From contig CAMVCQ010000010.1 in NCBI GenBank assembly GCA_947166015.1, positions 1 to 38,805 on the forward strand: a DNA stretch of 38,805 nucleotides, read 5' to 3'. Below, in pieces: positions 9,943 through 18,222 of this stretch (position 1 is the first letter of the stretch; each line of letters opens with the position of its first letter). The DNA is from an uncultured Lachnospiraceae bacterium. Lineage in GTDB: Bacteria; Bacillota; Clostridia; Lachnospirales; Lachnospiraceae. The translations under genes were made by a program, and so were the position numbers. Under the pieces are notes generated by a model that worked only from the letters and a program-made list of their open reading frames with translations, had not been told where the DNA came from and did no database searches.

Positions 9943-10568
9943 AAAAAACCGAACTTGCGATAGGGCTCATCGAAAGACTTGAGGGAGCGTACCCGATCGC
10001 TATATGCTCGCTTGATTATGACAGTGCCTGGCAGCTTTTGGTAAGTGTGCGGCTTTCGGCACAGTGTACCGACGCCAGAGTAAACATAGTTACAAAAGAG
10101 CTTTTTGAGAAGTATCCCAGTGCAAAAGCGCTTAGTGAGGCTTCTGTGGAGGAGATAACCGATATAGTCCGTCCATGTGGGCTTGGACCTAGCAAGGCGA
10201 GAGATATACACGCCTGTATGAATGTGATCGTCAGCGAGTACAATGGAAAAGTTCCCGATACTATGGAAGCGCTTTTGAAGCTCCCCGGTGTAGGAAGAAA
10301 AAGCGCAAACCTGATCCTTGGAGATATCTATGGGAAGCCTGCGGTGGTTGCGGATACGCATTGTATCAGGATAACCGGGCGGATGGGACTTACCGACGGG
10401 ACGAAAGATCCCGTGAAGGTTGAGATGCAGCTGAGAAAAGTCCTGCCGGAGGACAGATCAAATGACTTTTGTCACAGACTGGTGCTCCATGGCAGAGAGA
10501 TATGTACGGCCAGAAAAGCCAAGTGTGATATATGTCCGTGCGCGGATATATGCAGGAAGAAGATCTGA
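9939..10568 (+). CDS. nth: Endonuclease III
   Basis: 209 aa. It is a DNA glycosylase/AP lyase that removes oxidised pyrimidines in base-excision repair. The helix-hairpin-helix motif LPGVGRKSANLILG carries catalytic Lys121. Asp139 lies in VADTHCIRI. Four cysteines in the C-x6-C-x2-C-x5-C pattern (C189, C196, C199, C205) form the 4Fe-4S site. It starts with GTG, which overlaps the engB stop as GTGA, with a strong GGGAGGG site at 9928-9934; the two are therefore likely translationally coupled. Length is typical for the family. Confidence 0.95.
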   Translation: MKKTELAIGLIERLEGAYPIAICSLDYDSAWQLLVSVRLSAQCTDARVNIVTKELFEKYPSAKALSEASVEEITDIVRPCGLGPSKARDIHACMNVIVSEYNGKVPDTMEALLKLPGVGRKSANLILGDIYGKPAVVADTHCIRITGRMGLTDGTKDPVKVEMQLRKVLPEDRSNDFCHRLVLHGREICTARKAKCDICPCADICRKKI

Positions 10569-10677
10569 TACAATATCATATGAGGATAAATTCGGAAGAT
10601 AGATACATATTTTTCAAAAATCAAATATATAAATATCCTACAAAAAGAAGCCTGTGATTAATCCAGGTGGCTGAAGC

Positions 10678-10710
10678 TTGTCTGAAGCATATTGATGTAG
10701 TAAATATAAT
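10678..10710 (+). promoter_or_regulatory. Possible promoter of the AI-2E permease gene
   Basis: TTGTCT at 10678-10683 and TAAATA at 10701-10706 are 17 bp apart, with an overlapping TATAAT at 10705-10710. It lies in the 172-bp gap between nth and the permease gene. I see no clear terminator for nth in that gap, only a weak CCTG/CAGG stem near 10655. This is a modest consensus match. Confidence 0.4.
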
Positions 10711-10740
10711 AGAGATATATAACAAAGGAGATTTGGAAAA

Positions 10741-12012
10741 ATGAAAATCATGAAGGATGAGTACAAAAGGTACCGCTACTGGGGAGTGACTATTTTTCTG
10801 GCTCTCGCGGCAGTAGTGTTGTTGAACATTGTTCTCGGAAGTGCCGGGTTCATACTCAAAGTGCTTTCGACGATTGTTTCCGCTCTTTCGTCCGTATGGA
10901 TCGGTATGATCATAGCTTACCTTTTGTCTCCTGTAGTGAGGCTTATGGAGGAAAAGCTTTTTATCCCATTGTTTTGCAAGATGACGAAAAAGGATAAAAA
11001 AGGTGTTGCAGGATTGGCGCGAGGTATTTCCGTGACATTGTCGATCCTCCTCACTCTTGCGTTGATAGTTGGATTGCTGGTTCTCGTAATACCACAGGTT
11101 GTAAACAGCGTAGTAAACCTTGCTAAACAGGCCCCGGGATATGGAGAGACGATCAAAGGCTGGTTTGATAAGCTTTTGGCGGACAATCCTTCGTTATCGG
11201 GAATGCAGGGATTTTTAAATGAAGCTTTGGACAAATTGAAGCATTGGCTGCAAAACGATCTGCTTCAGTCGGCAAACCTTCTTGGTACCGTGACAAGCGG
11301 TCTTATGAGCGCTGTGGGAATCGTTGTTGATTTCTTCATCGGACTCATCATTTCAATATATCTTCTTGCAAGCAAGGAAAAATTCCTGCTCCAGGCAAAG
11401 AAAATCCTTGCTGCGATATTCAGTAAGAAAAACTACAAAAGGATAATGGCAGCAGCAAAGGAAACACATCACGTATTTGGTGAGTTTATAAGCGGAAAGC
11501 TTATTGATTCGCTGGTTGTCGGAATCGCGATGTTTATCCTGATGTGGATTATCGGGATACCTTACGCAGTGCTTATCAGCGTGGTGCTCGCGGTTGCAAA
11601 CCTTATACCGTTTTTCGGTCAGTTTATCGGTATCATACCGACTGCACTCCTTGTATTTGTGGAAGATCCTGTCAAAGGACTTATATATGTAGTAGTGGTT
11701 GTTGTGTATATGCAGTTTGACGCAAATGTAGTAAGCCCGAAAATCCTCGGAGATTCGATTGGACTTGGAAGCTTCTGGATACTGTTTTCGATCATTCTTT
11801 TCGGCGGACTTTTCGGAGTATGGGGAATGCTTATAGCAGTGCCTGTATTTGCAATGATCTACCGCTGGTGCACACGATTCACAAACAGGCATCTGAAGAA
11901 AAAAGGATTGCCTGTAGAGGCATTTGCATACAATTCTCCCGGAGAGGATGTGACGGTGCCGGAAGAAGTTGTAGATGCCGGAAAGGATGAGAAAAATGGC
12001 GGGGAACAATAA
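10741..12012 (+). CDS. AI-2E family transporter (UPF0118-type permease)
   Basis: 423 aa multi-pass membrane protein. There are roughly seven to eight hydrophobic segments. An N-terminal pair is followed by a soluble-looking amphipathic stretch around residues 130-180, and a C-terminal bundle carries the family hallmark NLIPFFGQFIGIIPTALL and later DSIGLGSFWILFSI. Members of this family export small molecules or act as sodium/proton antiporters, and the AI-2 role applies only to some, so substrate is not assigned. AAAGGAG precedes the ATG. The last 17 bases overlap the start of the polysaccharide deacetylase gene, which suggests coupled translation. Confidence 0.88.
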   Translation: MKIMKDEYKRYRYWGVTIFLALAAVVLLNIVLGSAGFILKVLSTIVSALSSVWIGMIIAYLLSPVVRLMEEKLFIPLFCKMTKKDKKGVAGLARGISVTLSILLTLALIVGLLVLVIPQVVNSVVNLAKQAPGYGETIKGWFDKLLADNPSLSGMQGFLNEALDKLKHWLQNDLLQSANLLGTVTSGLMSAVGIVVDFFIGLIISIYLLASKEKFLLQAKKILAAIFSKKNYKRIMAAAKETHHVFGEFISGKLIDSLVVGIAMFILMWIIGIPYAVLISVVLAVANLIPFFGQFIGIIPTALLVFVEDPVKGLIYVVVVVVYMQFDANVVSPKILGDSIGLGSFWILFSIILFGGLFGVWGMLIAVPVFAMIYRWCTRFTNRHLKKKGLPVEAFAYNSPGEDVTVPEEVVDAGKDEKNGGEQ

Positions 12013-12946
12013 TAGGCGCAACAAACGCGTCTACAGAAAAAATGACCTGTACAGATCGGATATGCGAAAAAATCGCTCAGGCTGGAACAAAACCAGGATC
12101 ATAGCGGCCTGCGCATGCTTTGTTGCGGCTATAGGACTGATAGTAGTCATCGTCAAGGTGTTTCCATCGGCGAACGAGGCGCCGGACAACACGGCGACAA
12201 GGCTTGCTGAGCTGATCACGCCGACTCCCGCAGCGACTTCGGGTGCAGCAGTACAACCTGAGGGACCGACGCCCGAGCCGACTCCCGAGCACAGAAAAAA
12301 AGCTGTTGCACTTACCTTTGATGATGGTCCGAAATCAGAAGAGAAGGACAAAGGGATCAAAGGAACAAACGCACTTTTGGATACGCTAAAACAATATGAC
12401 GCGCACGCGACATTTTTCGTAGTGGGAAACAGATGTGAGATCGACAAGGATATCCTAAAACGAGAGCTCGACGAGGGACACGAGATCGGAAACCACTCCT
12501 GGAATCACCCACAGCTTGGAAAACTTCCTATGAGCAAGGTCAACAAACAGTTAAACGACACAACGAATACCGTAAAAGAGTTGACAGGCTACAAAATCCG
12601 TCTGGTCCGTCCGCCGTATGGAAGTGTCAGCGACCAGATGCGCAAAAAACTCAAATACCCGATGATCATATGGGATGTTGATTCACTTGATTGGAAAGTA
12701 AATACCGAGGATATATCTGAGGAAGCCAAGGAAAAGAAAATCCTCAAAAACATAAAAGAATCTGTGAAAGACGGAAGCATAATTCTTATGCACGACATAC
12801 ACGAGACATCGTGTAATTCCGTAAAGATCATACTTCCGTGGCTTATCGAGCACGACTATGATGTCCTTACGGTCTCGGAGCTTATGGAAAGAAAAGGCAT
12901 CGGAATGAAAAACGGCAAAGTGTACGCAAGTGCTTCACTTGACTGA
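11996..12946 (+). CDS. Membrane-anchored polysaccharide deacetylase (NodB domain)
   Basis: 316 aa. A basic N-terminal cytoplasmic stretch leads into one membrane helix (about 34-54). A Pro/Thr-rich linker (75-98) is then followed by an extracellular NodB carbohydrate-esterase-4 domain. All five motifs are seen: TFDDG (107-111), the zinc ligands in NHSWNH (H167, H171), RPPYG (205-209), DSLDW and LMHDIH (264-269). The enzyme likely removes N-acetyl groups from peptidoglycan or another GlcNAc polymer. The ATG at 11996 is chosen because AAAGGA lies eight bases upstream; the frame is open from 11975. It overlaps the permease gene and ends before a strong terminator. Confidence 0.92.
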   Translation: MAGNNNRRNKRVYRKNDLYRSDMRKNRSGWNKTRIIAACACFVAAIGLIVVIVKVFPSANEAPDNTATRLAELITPTPAATSGAAVQPEGPTPEPTPEHRKKAVALTFDDGPKSEEKDKGIKGTNALLDTLKQYDAHATFFVVGNRCEIDKDILKRELDEGHEIGNHSWNHPQLGKLPMSKVNKQLNDTTNTVKELTGYKIRLVRPPYGSVSDQMRKKLKYPMIIWDVDSLDWKVNTEDISEEAKEKKILKNIKESVKDGSIILMHDIHETSCNSVKIILPWLIEHDYDVLTVSELMERKGIGMKNGKVYASASLD

Positions 12947-12994
12947 TGCTATGTAAAAATGGATAGTGGATCGGATTTATCCTGAATAATTTCT

Positions 12995-13031
12995 TAAGCC
13001 GCCTTTTCAGGCGGCTTATTTTTTTGTTTTT
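12995..13031 (+). terminator. Rho-independent terminator after the deacetylase gene
   Basis: A perfect 9-bp GC-rich stem (TAAGCCGCC/GGCGGCTTA, 12995-13018) with a six-base loop is followed at once by a long T-rich run. It closes the permease-deacetylase unit and separates it from the accessory region that follows. Confidence 0.9.
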
Positions 13032-13055
13032 GTAACCTTTTTGTAACGCTAACTG

Positions 13056-13064
13056 TGCTATGAT
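13056..13064 (+). promoter_or_regulatory. Extended -10 promoter element of the 826-aa surface protein
   Basis: TGC directly before TATGAT (13059-13064) makes an extended -10 element. No good -35 is present at 17 bp. Position, about 75 bp ahead of the ATG and just after a terminator, supports a promoter. Confidence 0.45.
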
Positions 13065-13137
13065 GGGCTTGTAAATTTCAAAAAATTGAGTTTTTTTGGT
13101 GGTAACGGCAATATGATCGTTTTAAGGAGGGCTGGCG

Positions 13138-15618
13138 ATGAAACGAATTACAAAACGGATAACATCATTAACGCTTGTGTTTGCTGTGACAGCGGCATCC
13201 GTATGCGGTGGTGTTCGTATCAAAGGAGTGATGCCGCAGGGGAGTGTGGCAAAGGCTGCAACAGAGAATAAAGCGTTTATCAGGGATGTTGCCATAAGCT
13301 ATGCATCGAGTAGGGAGCAGGCACAGAAAGAATTCGGAGATGAGTATACCATACTTGAGAAAAAGGTCGGAGAGTCCTGGGTTGGATATACCACAACTGA
13401 TGATCCGGATATGGCCATCCGTGATATCAAGGTTCAGTCGATGTCCGGAAAATACTCTGTTTCGGACTATAAAGAGCTTTTGAAAAACCACAAAGAAGAG
13501 ATAAAAAGCCAGGTGGACATTTTTGTACCGGCACTTATCGAGTTTACCAAAAACTATGATTCCGGTTTAGGTGCTGCTGCGATCATCTGCAAAAATCTGA
13601 ATTGCTTCTATGAAGATGATTCCGATATGGGACTCGGGGATTATCTGTTAGAGCAGGGACACCGATTGATCAGCAATTCAAATGATGCATCCGCAAGAGA
13701 AAAACTTGAAAAAATATACATAGAGGCAAACACTGATCTTGTCCAGGAAATGGAAAATATCATTGCTCAGGGTGCAGATGCCAAAGTAGCGAAAAAAGGA
13801 ACCTGGTTGAGCAGGATGAGCGAACTGGGACCTCATGGCTTGATCGATCAGTATAAAAAGGCAGATAAGACTCTAAAGTCGGATGGAGCGGTAAATAACA
13901 AACTGGAAAAAGAATTGGGCGATGATGCGGCTGCGATACTGAAAGAGCTTCCGACAGTACAGAGTTATATTCGTGAAAAAGAAGGAGTGGATGTGGTAAA
14001 AGCTATTGAAGAGGGAGATGCCTCCAAGGTGGATGAGCTGTCAAAACAGGTTGCCGACAAGGAGGATGCTCCTGAGCCGACTGATGAATCGACGATTGAA
14101 CAGGTCAGAGAATCGTTGGGACAATCACTGGATAGTATGCCCGATACCTTGGGTTTTAATGAGGATGTAAATGTTGGGGCACTGGTACTTGTTCTGAAAG
14201 GAACCCGGTATGGAGATCAGACGATGTATGACTTTTTGATGAATGAAAAGATTAAAAAATCTGATCTTTATACAATGGCGTATGTCCTTTCAGAGGGACA
14301 AAAGTCCATCATAGGAGACGTCGGTTTGTTCTCGATCCTGCAGGGGGCAGCGACCGGATATGCTGACGAAACCGAAGATACTGACAATCTGGTTGAAACT
14401 GTCGGTGAGAAGGCGTTCTCAATCTACGATGGAGTTGACAGAGATGTATTTAAAGGAGACACGGCACTTACAGAGGATGCGATCAAAAGAATGCAGACGG
14501 ATAATGATAACAACGCACTCACTACATCCTCCTGTGTTTCGGGATTCTTGGCAGGATTTGCCGCATGTGTCGGTGTTTTCTGTACTTATAAGATGCTTAA
14601 ATCAACAGTTTCTTTTACCAAAGAGCTCAACTTAAAACTCACATTACCTATACAGGAATCGGAGGCATTTATAAAAGCTGACTTGTCTGTGCAGAAGCTT
14701 CAGCAGGAATTGGATATAATGGCTAAAAACGATCATGCGTTAAAGATTAAAATGTACCAGAAATCCGGAATCTTGGACAACTTTAAGTTCAGTATAATTA
14801 ATAAATCGTCCGCAGAACTTGAAGCGGCATATAATGAGGCAATCGAACAGATAACAAAGGCCGGTCGAAAAACTGAGTTGGTTTTCTTCTATAAGGAAGC
14901 AGAGAAGACATTCATTGAAGAAAGAACATTCAAATTACAGCAAAAAATAGCGCTTCGTGAACAGGTGCTCGCAAAGGGAGAGTTTGTTAAATACAGTAAA
15001 GTCACAGAAACTACTACCAAATCGGTTTCGAAGGGTGCCAGAATTGTATATGGTCTGGGTGCGGTTGCAGCCTTTGCATTTGCAGGATATGAGATTTACC
15101 AATTGGTGAAAAAAGATCCAAAAGTAAACTATACGGAAATTCCGGCAAAAATGGTATCCAGAACCTATGATGGTGATGAAATCCAATATATGACATACAG
15201 TGTTGCCAGGACAAAGGACGGCAAAAAAGCAGATCTCAGGAACTGGAAAGGAAAAGAATGGGTAGCACTCTACACTACAACAGATGATTTGGCTGGAGAT
15301 CCGATACTTGCATCAACACTGGTGTCGAGTGATAAAAACACAGTGCCTGCTGCTGATTGCAATCCTGTCAGTGAGTTTTGCAAGTCTGATGTGTACAATG
15401 TATCGGAAAACGGCGCTGCTTACCTGTTCTTCAAAACCGGAACAAAAGGTACTGCGGTTTCAGACGATACTAACTCCGATGGAGGAGCAACAGGAACAGA
15501 AGGTGCTGTATTTGGCGGATCGGGTATGATCTGGATCATCCTTCTGATTGTAGTAGTTGTTGTTGGTGTGGGTGCAGGAACAGCGATCTTCATCAGAAAA
15601 CGCAAAAAGACAGAGTGA
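13138..15618 (+). CDS. Large exported multi-TM protein of unknown function
   Basis: 826 aa; I do not recognise a characterised family. It starts with a signal peptide (basic MKRITKRIT, a hydrophobic stretch, then AKA before ATENK). Three further hydrophobic segments are seen near residues 463-486, 632-656 and 796-819; the last is followed by the basic tail RKRKKTE. The long stretch between segments two and three is charged and helical. Two short regions resemble each other: SWVGYTTTDDP near residue 80 and EWVALYTTTDD near 705. They suggest a repeated extracellular module flanking a membrane or intracellular core. AAGGAGGG precedes the ATG. A 15-bp hairpin follows the stop. It heads an accessory-looking block. 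Confidence 0.7.
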   Translation: MKRITKRITSLTLVFAVTAASVCGGVRIKGVMPQGSVAKAATENKAFIRDVAISYASSREQAQKEFGDEYTILEKKVGESWVGYTTTDDPDMAIRDIKVQSMSGKYSVSDYKELLKNHKEEIKSQVDIFVPALIEFTKNYDSGLGAAAIICKNLNCFYEDDSDMGLGDYLLEQGHRLISNSNDASAREKLEKIYIEANTDLVQEMENIIAQGADAKVAKKGTWLSRMSELGPHGLIDQYKKADKTLKSDGAVNNKLEKELGDDAAAILKELPTVQSYIREKEGVDVVKAIEEGDASKVDELSKQVADKEDAPEPTDESTIEQVRESLGQSLDSMPDTLGFNEDVNVGALVLVLKGTRYGDQTMYDFLMNEKIKKSDLYTMAYVLSEGQKSIIGDVGLFSILQGAATGYADETEDTDNLVETVGEKAFSIYDGVDRDVFKGDTALTEDAIKRMQTDNDNNALTTSSCVSGFLAGFAACVGVFCTYKMLKSTVSFTKELNLKLTLPIQESEAFIKADLSVQKLQQELDIMAKNDHALKIKMYQKSGILDNFKFSIINKSSAELEAAYNEAIEQITKAGRKTELVFFYKEAEKTFIEERTFKLQQKIALREQVLAKGEFVKYSKVTETTTKSVSKGARIVYGLGAVAAFAFAGYEIYQLVKKDPKVNYTEIPAKMVSRTYDGDEIQYMTYSVARTKDGKKADLRNWKGKEWVALYTTTDDLAGDPILASTLVSSDKNTVPAADCNPVSEFCKSDVYNVSENGAAYLFFKTGTKGTAVSDDTNSDGGATGTEGAVFGGSGMIWIILLIVVVVVGVGAGTAIFIRKRKKTE

Positions 15619-15619
15619 C

Positions 15620-15655
15620 AATCGAGTAGGGGGAATTTAATCCCCCTACTCGATT
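15620..15655 (+). terminator. Perfect 15-bp hairpin after the 826-aa gene
   Basis: Arms 15620-15634 and 15641-15655 pair perfectly around a six-base loop, two bases after the stop codon. There is no T-tract, so it may act as a 3' stabilising structure or weak terminator rather than a classic intrinsic one. Confidence 0.5.
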
Positions 15656-15701
15656 CCTGAAATGGAGGATGATAAGCGGCCATAATGTGAAAGGACGAAG
15701 T

Positions 15702-16376
15702 ATGAGAAACAGAATGATTGTATTATTTTTTGTGATGATGTGTGTTGGAGGAGTGTTTGTTTACACACCAATGGCGAGTTGCAAGAAGAAAAAGGTTAAT
15801 TATAAAACAGCTAATCCCACGTTAAAAATAACTAAGGCAATAAAGAGCTATGAAGGTTGGTATCCAAGAAGGTATGATGCACACAAACCGAACGAGGATG
15901 TGAGTAAACTTGGATGGGAGCATTTTTTTGATGAAGGGAGAGATTGGACAATAGGTTATGGTCATAAACTCACAAAAAATGATTATAAGTATTATTGGGA
16001 TAAGTACATCTATGAAACACCTGATGGTGTGTACTTGCTTAAAGCAGATTTGATTATTGCGAAAGACGAATCATTGACGAAGTTAATGAAGGATAAAAAG
16101 ATTAAGCTGTATCAGAATCAGTTTGATGCACTTGTGTCATTTACAATGAATCATAATGAGCATTTTTGGATTGAATACAAAAGCAGTGCTATGAAAGATA
16201 TTAGGAATTATGTTATAAATAAGAAGTATTCAAAGAAAAAAACAAAGAGAATCTTTTGTCAATACTGTTATTCTGATGGACGATACTCATCAGGATTAAA
16301 GAAAAGAAGAAAAAGAGAAGCAACAATTTTTAATGGTGGTAAATACAGAGGAATCGATAATGAAGTGATAAAGTAG
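15702..16376 (+). CDS. Exported GH24-type (T4-like) lysozyme
   Basis: 224 aa from the ATG at 15702, chosen because AAAGGA lies just upstream; the frame is open from 15669. A signal or anchor segment (to about residue 26) ends in MASCKKKK, which could be a lipobox but is not a strong one. The mature part has the GH24 pattern: SYEGWYPRRYD with the likely catalytic Glu, WTIGYGH, and the downstream helix signature QNQFDALVSFTMNH. About 20 extra residues separate the Glu segment from TIGYGH compared with phage lysozymes, and the Asp is shifted by one place. It probably cleaves peptidoglycan. The gene is visibly AT-rich, unlike its housekeeping neighbours, which suggests horizontal gain. Confidence 0.8.
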   Translation: MRNRMIVLFFVMMCVGGVFVYTPMASCKKKKVNYKTANPTLKITKAIKSYEGWYPRRYDAHKPNEDVSKLGWEHFFDEGRDWTIGYGHKLTKNDYKYYWDKYIYETPDGVYLLKADLIIAKDESLTKLMKDKKIKLYQNQFDALVSFTMNHNEHFWIEYKSSAMKDIRNYVINKKYSKKKTKRIFCQYCYSDGRYSSGLKKRRKREATIFNGGKYRGIDNEVIK

Positions 16377-16415
16377 GAGAAGTATATTTGATGTCAATCG
16401 CGGAGGTGACAAACT

Positions 16416-17459
16416 ATGAGTAAACGTAATATTAGTTTATTGTTATTGAGTGCGTTACTTATGACAGCATGTAGTACTATTAATAATCCGAGTAGCGATG
16501 TATCATCTGTTAATCAGGTTTATTCTGTGTCAGGAGTTGAGAGATATTCCGACGAATTATTTGATGGTCGTATCGGTTTTTCAACAATTGTCGATGAAAA
16601 TGGAGAACCTTTGTTTTCAAAATACACTGATAATGGAAAAGGGACGATGTTTTCGCTGGTTGATAAGAATAAAAAAACAAGATTTGTGTTTAACGTAAAC
16701 AACCCAATAGATCAGAATGAAGTCGAGCTGAGATACAAATCATTTCAAAAGGATTATTTTTTCTATTCTATGTCCAACACTGAAGGAACAAAATCAGTGT
16801 TGTGTTCGTACGATATCAAGGCAAAAACCACAACAAATATACCTGTTAAAAACTATGTTTTTATTGGAAATTCGGGAAAAGCGTATGTATTAAATGGAAC
16901 AGGTGTTTCGGTTTATGATGGAAAACTATCTGAAGTATCAAAAATAACGGGACTTACTATAAATGATAAAACTGAATTATTTGCCGTAAAAAAGAATGAT
17001 ATCTTTTACTCAACTGATAATTCGATGTATGTGTATTTGGCACAAGAAAAAAAAGAGAAAAAAATATGTGATTGTGGAGATTTGATTTTACAGGTAATGA
17101 ACATACAAATCACAAAGGACAATATATATTTTATTGCAATGGGCGGTGAGAACGGCAATGAAGCAAGTTTGTATAGAGTTAATGAGAAAACAAACAAACC
17201 TGAAAAAGTAATTGCAGCATTAAATAATATTCTTTCATTTGCGGCAAATGATACAGGCGTGTACTATACAGTTTGGGATAATTCAAGTGGACTTTTTGAA
17301 GTAAGTAAAAGTGAGGGAAAATGTATTTGTAAGAATTTTGGTAAAAGAGTTCTCTCCCCTGCGAAAGGCTGTATAATAAATCAAGAAAAAGGTGTTAATG
17401 ACGGAAGTGTATTTTCGTTTGATATAAAAAAGAAGAAAAATGCAAAGGTGTTCCCTTGA
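16416..17459 (+). CDS. Lipoprotein, possible beta-propeller, unknown function
   Basis: 347 aa. The N terminus (MSKRNISLLLLSALLMTAC) is a lipoprotein signal with the lipid-modified Cys at 19, so the protein should sit on the outer face of the membrane. The rest is beta-rich, with repeated units of about 40-45 residues such as NIYFIAMGGENGNEASLYRV and GVYYTVWDNSSGLFEV. These resemble DUF5050-type propeller blades, an assignment made from pattern only. CGGAGGTG precedes the ATG. It is AT-rich like the lysozyme gene 39 bp upstream; the two are probably one unit and may work together at the cell wall. Confidence 0.7.
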   Translation: MSKRNISLLLLSALLMTACSTINNPSSDVSSVNQVYSVSGVERYSDELFDGRIGFSTIVDENGEPLFSKYTDNGKGTMFSLVDKNKKTRFVFNVNNPIDQNEVELRYKSFQKDYFFYSMSNTEGTKSVLCSYDIKAKTTTNIPVKNYVFIGNSGKAYVLNGTGVSVYDGKLSEVSKITGLTINDKTELFAVKKNDIFYSTDNSMYVYLAQEKKEKKICDCGDLILQVMNIQITKDNIYFIAMGGENGNEASLYRVNEKTNKPEKVIAALNNILSFAANDTGVYYTVWDNSSGLFEVSKSEGKCICKNFGKRVLSPAKGCIINQEKGVNDGSVFSFDIKKKKNAKVFP

Positions 17460-17477
17460 TCAATAGAGGTTTTTGTC

Positions 17478-18052
17478 GTGATAATAATAGGAATATGTGG
17501 TGGCCTCGGGAGCGGTAAGTCAACTGTTGTTGATTTGCTTCATGATAGATATGGGGCACGGGTAATAAAAGCTGATGAGGTCGGGCATCTGGCGTTTGAG
17601 CCGGGTAGCGAGACTTACCGACAGATAACAGATCATTTTGGCGGCGGCATCCTGGATGAGGACGGAAACATCAATCATAGGAAGTTGGCTGACAGGGTGT
17701 TTGCTGATAAAAATGAAAAAGCGTTTATCGATTCCGTAATTCATCCGTTTGCGCTGGGATTTATCAGAGAAAAGATATCAGAGTGGAAAAAACAGGAGAA
17801 GAGCTTCTGGTTATAGAAACTGCGCTGATGTTTGAGACAGGGTGCGACAGCCTCTGTGACGAGGTTTGGTTAGTCACTGCGGATGAGGAAGTTCGCATCG
17901 AACGCCTGAAACAAAACAGAGGTTACTCTGAAGAAAAATCAAAAAGCATCATTGCCGCGCAGGTTTCTGATGATGAAATCATAGACCGATGCGCGAGAGT
18001 TATAAAAAATAACGGAAAGCCTGAAGAATTGAATGACGTTGTAATTGTATAA
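17478..18052 (+). pseudogene. coaE: Dephospho-CoA kinase with an internal -1 frameshift
   Basis: CoaE makes the last step of coenzyme A synthesis. The first part, from a GTG start with an AGAGG site, has GICGGLGSGKST (P-loop) and KADEVGHLAF. It runs out of frame after ISEWKK and stops at 17814-17816. The rest continues in the -1 frame (ELLVIETALMFETG, then ERLKQNRGYSEEK) to 18052. The break coincides with six A's at 17787-17792; one more A would restore a 191-aa protein of normal CoaE length. Either a true mutation, a sequence error in the homopolymer, or slippage at A6 would explain it. Because CoaE is usually essential and single-copy, loss of function is unlikely unless another copy exists. 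Confidence 0.85.
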
Positions 18053-18072
18053 AAATGCCCTCGGTGCAAGCC

Positions 18073-18181
18073 CAATGTCATTTAGTTAAGATGACAGGAA
18101 AAGGAGTTCTGTACCAGAAATTCCCCGTTGCTCCTGTTTTCCCTTGCTGGCCCCTCTCCAATGCCAAACTAAATGACATTG
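18073..18181. repeat. 109-bp nested inverted-repeat element
   Basis: Perfect 15-bp terminal inverted repeats (18073-18087 and 18167-18181) enclose a second stem (about 18097-18106 with 18131-18142, two-base bulge) and an inner hairpin TTCTG/CAGAA (18107-18119). No ORF is evident. It lies between the convergent coaE and purA genes. It may be a miniature transposable element, a structured RNA or a bidirectional terminator. A 12-bp palindrome, GCCTGATCAGGC, follows at 18181-18192. Confidence 0.7.
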
Positions 18182-18222
18182 CCTGATCAGGCGGCTTATT
18201 GTTATGTGTTTATCAAAAAAGA

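Noticed and set aside
17783-18052. Separate small gene starting at a GTG downstream of a truncated CoaE
   Set aside because: Its sequence is the missing C-terminal part of CoaE and it has no ribosome site of its own; one frameshifted gene explains both.
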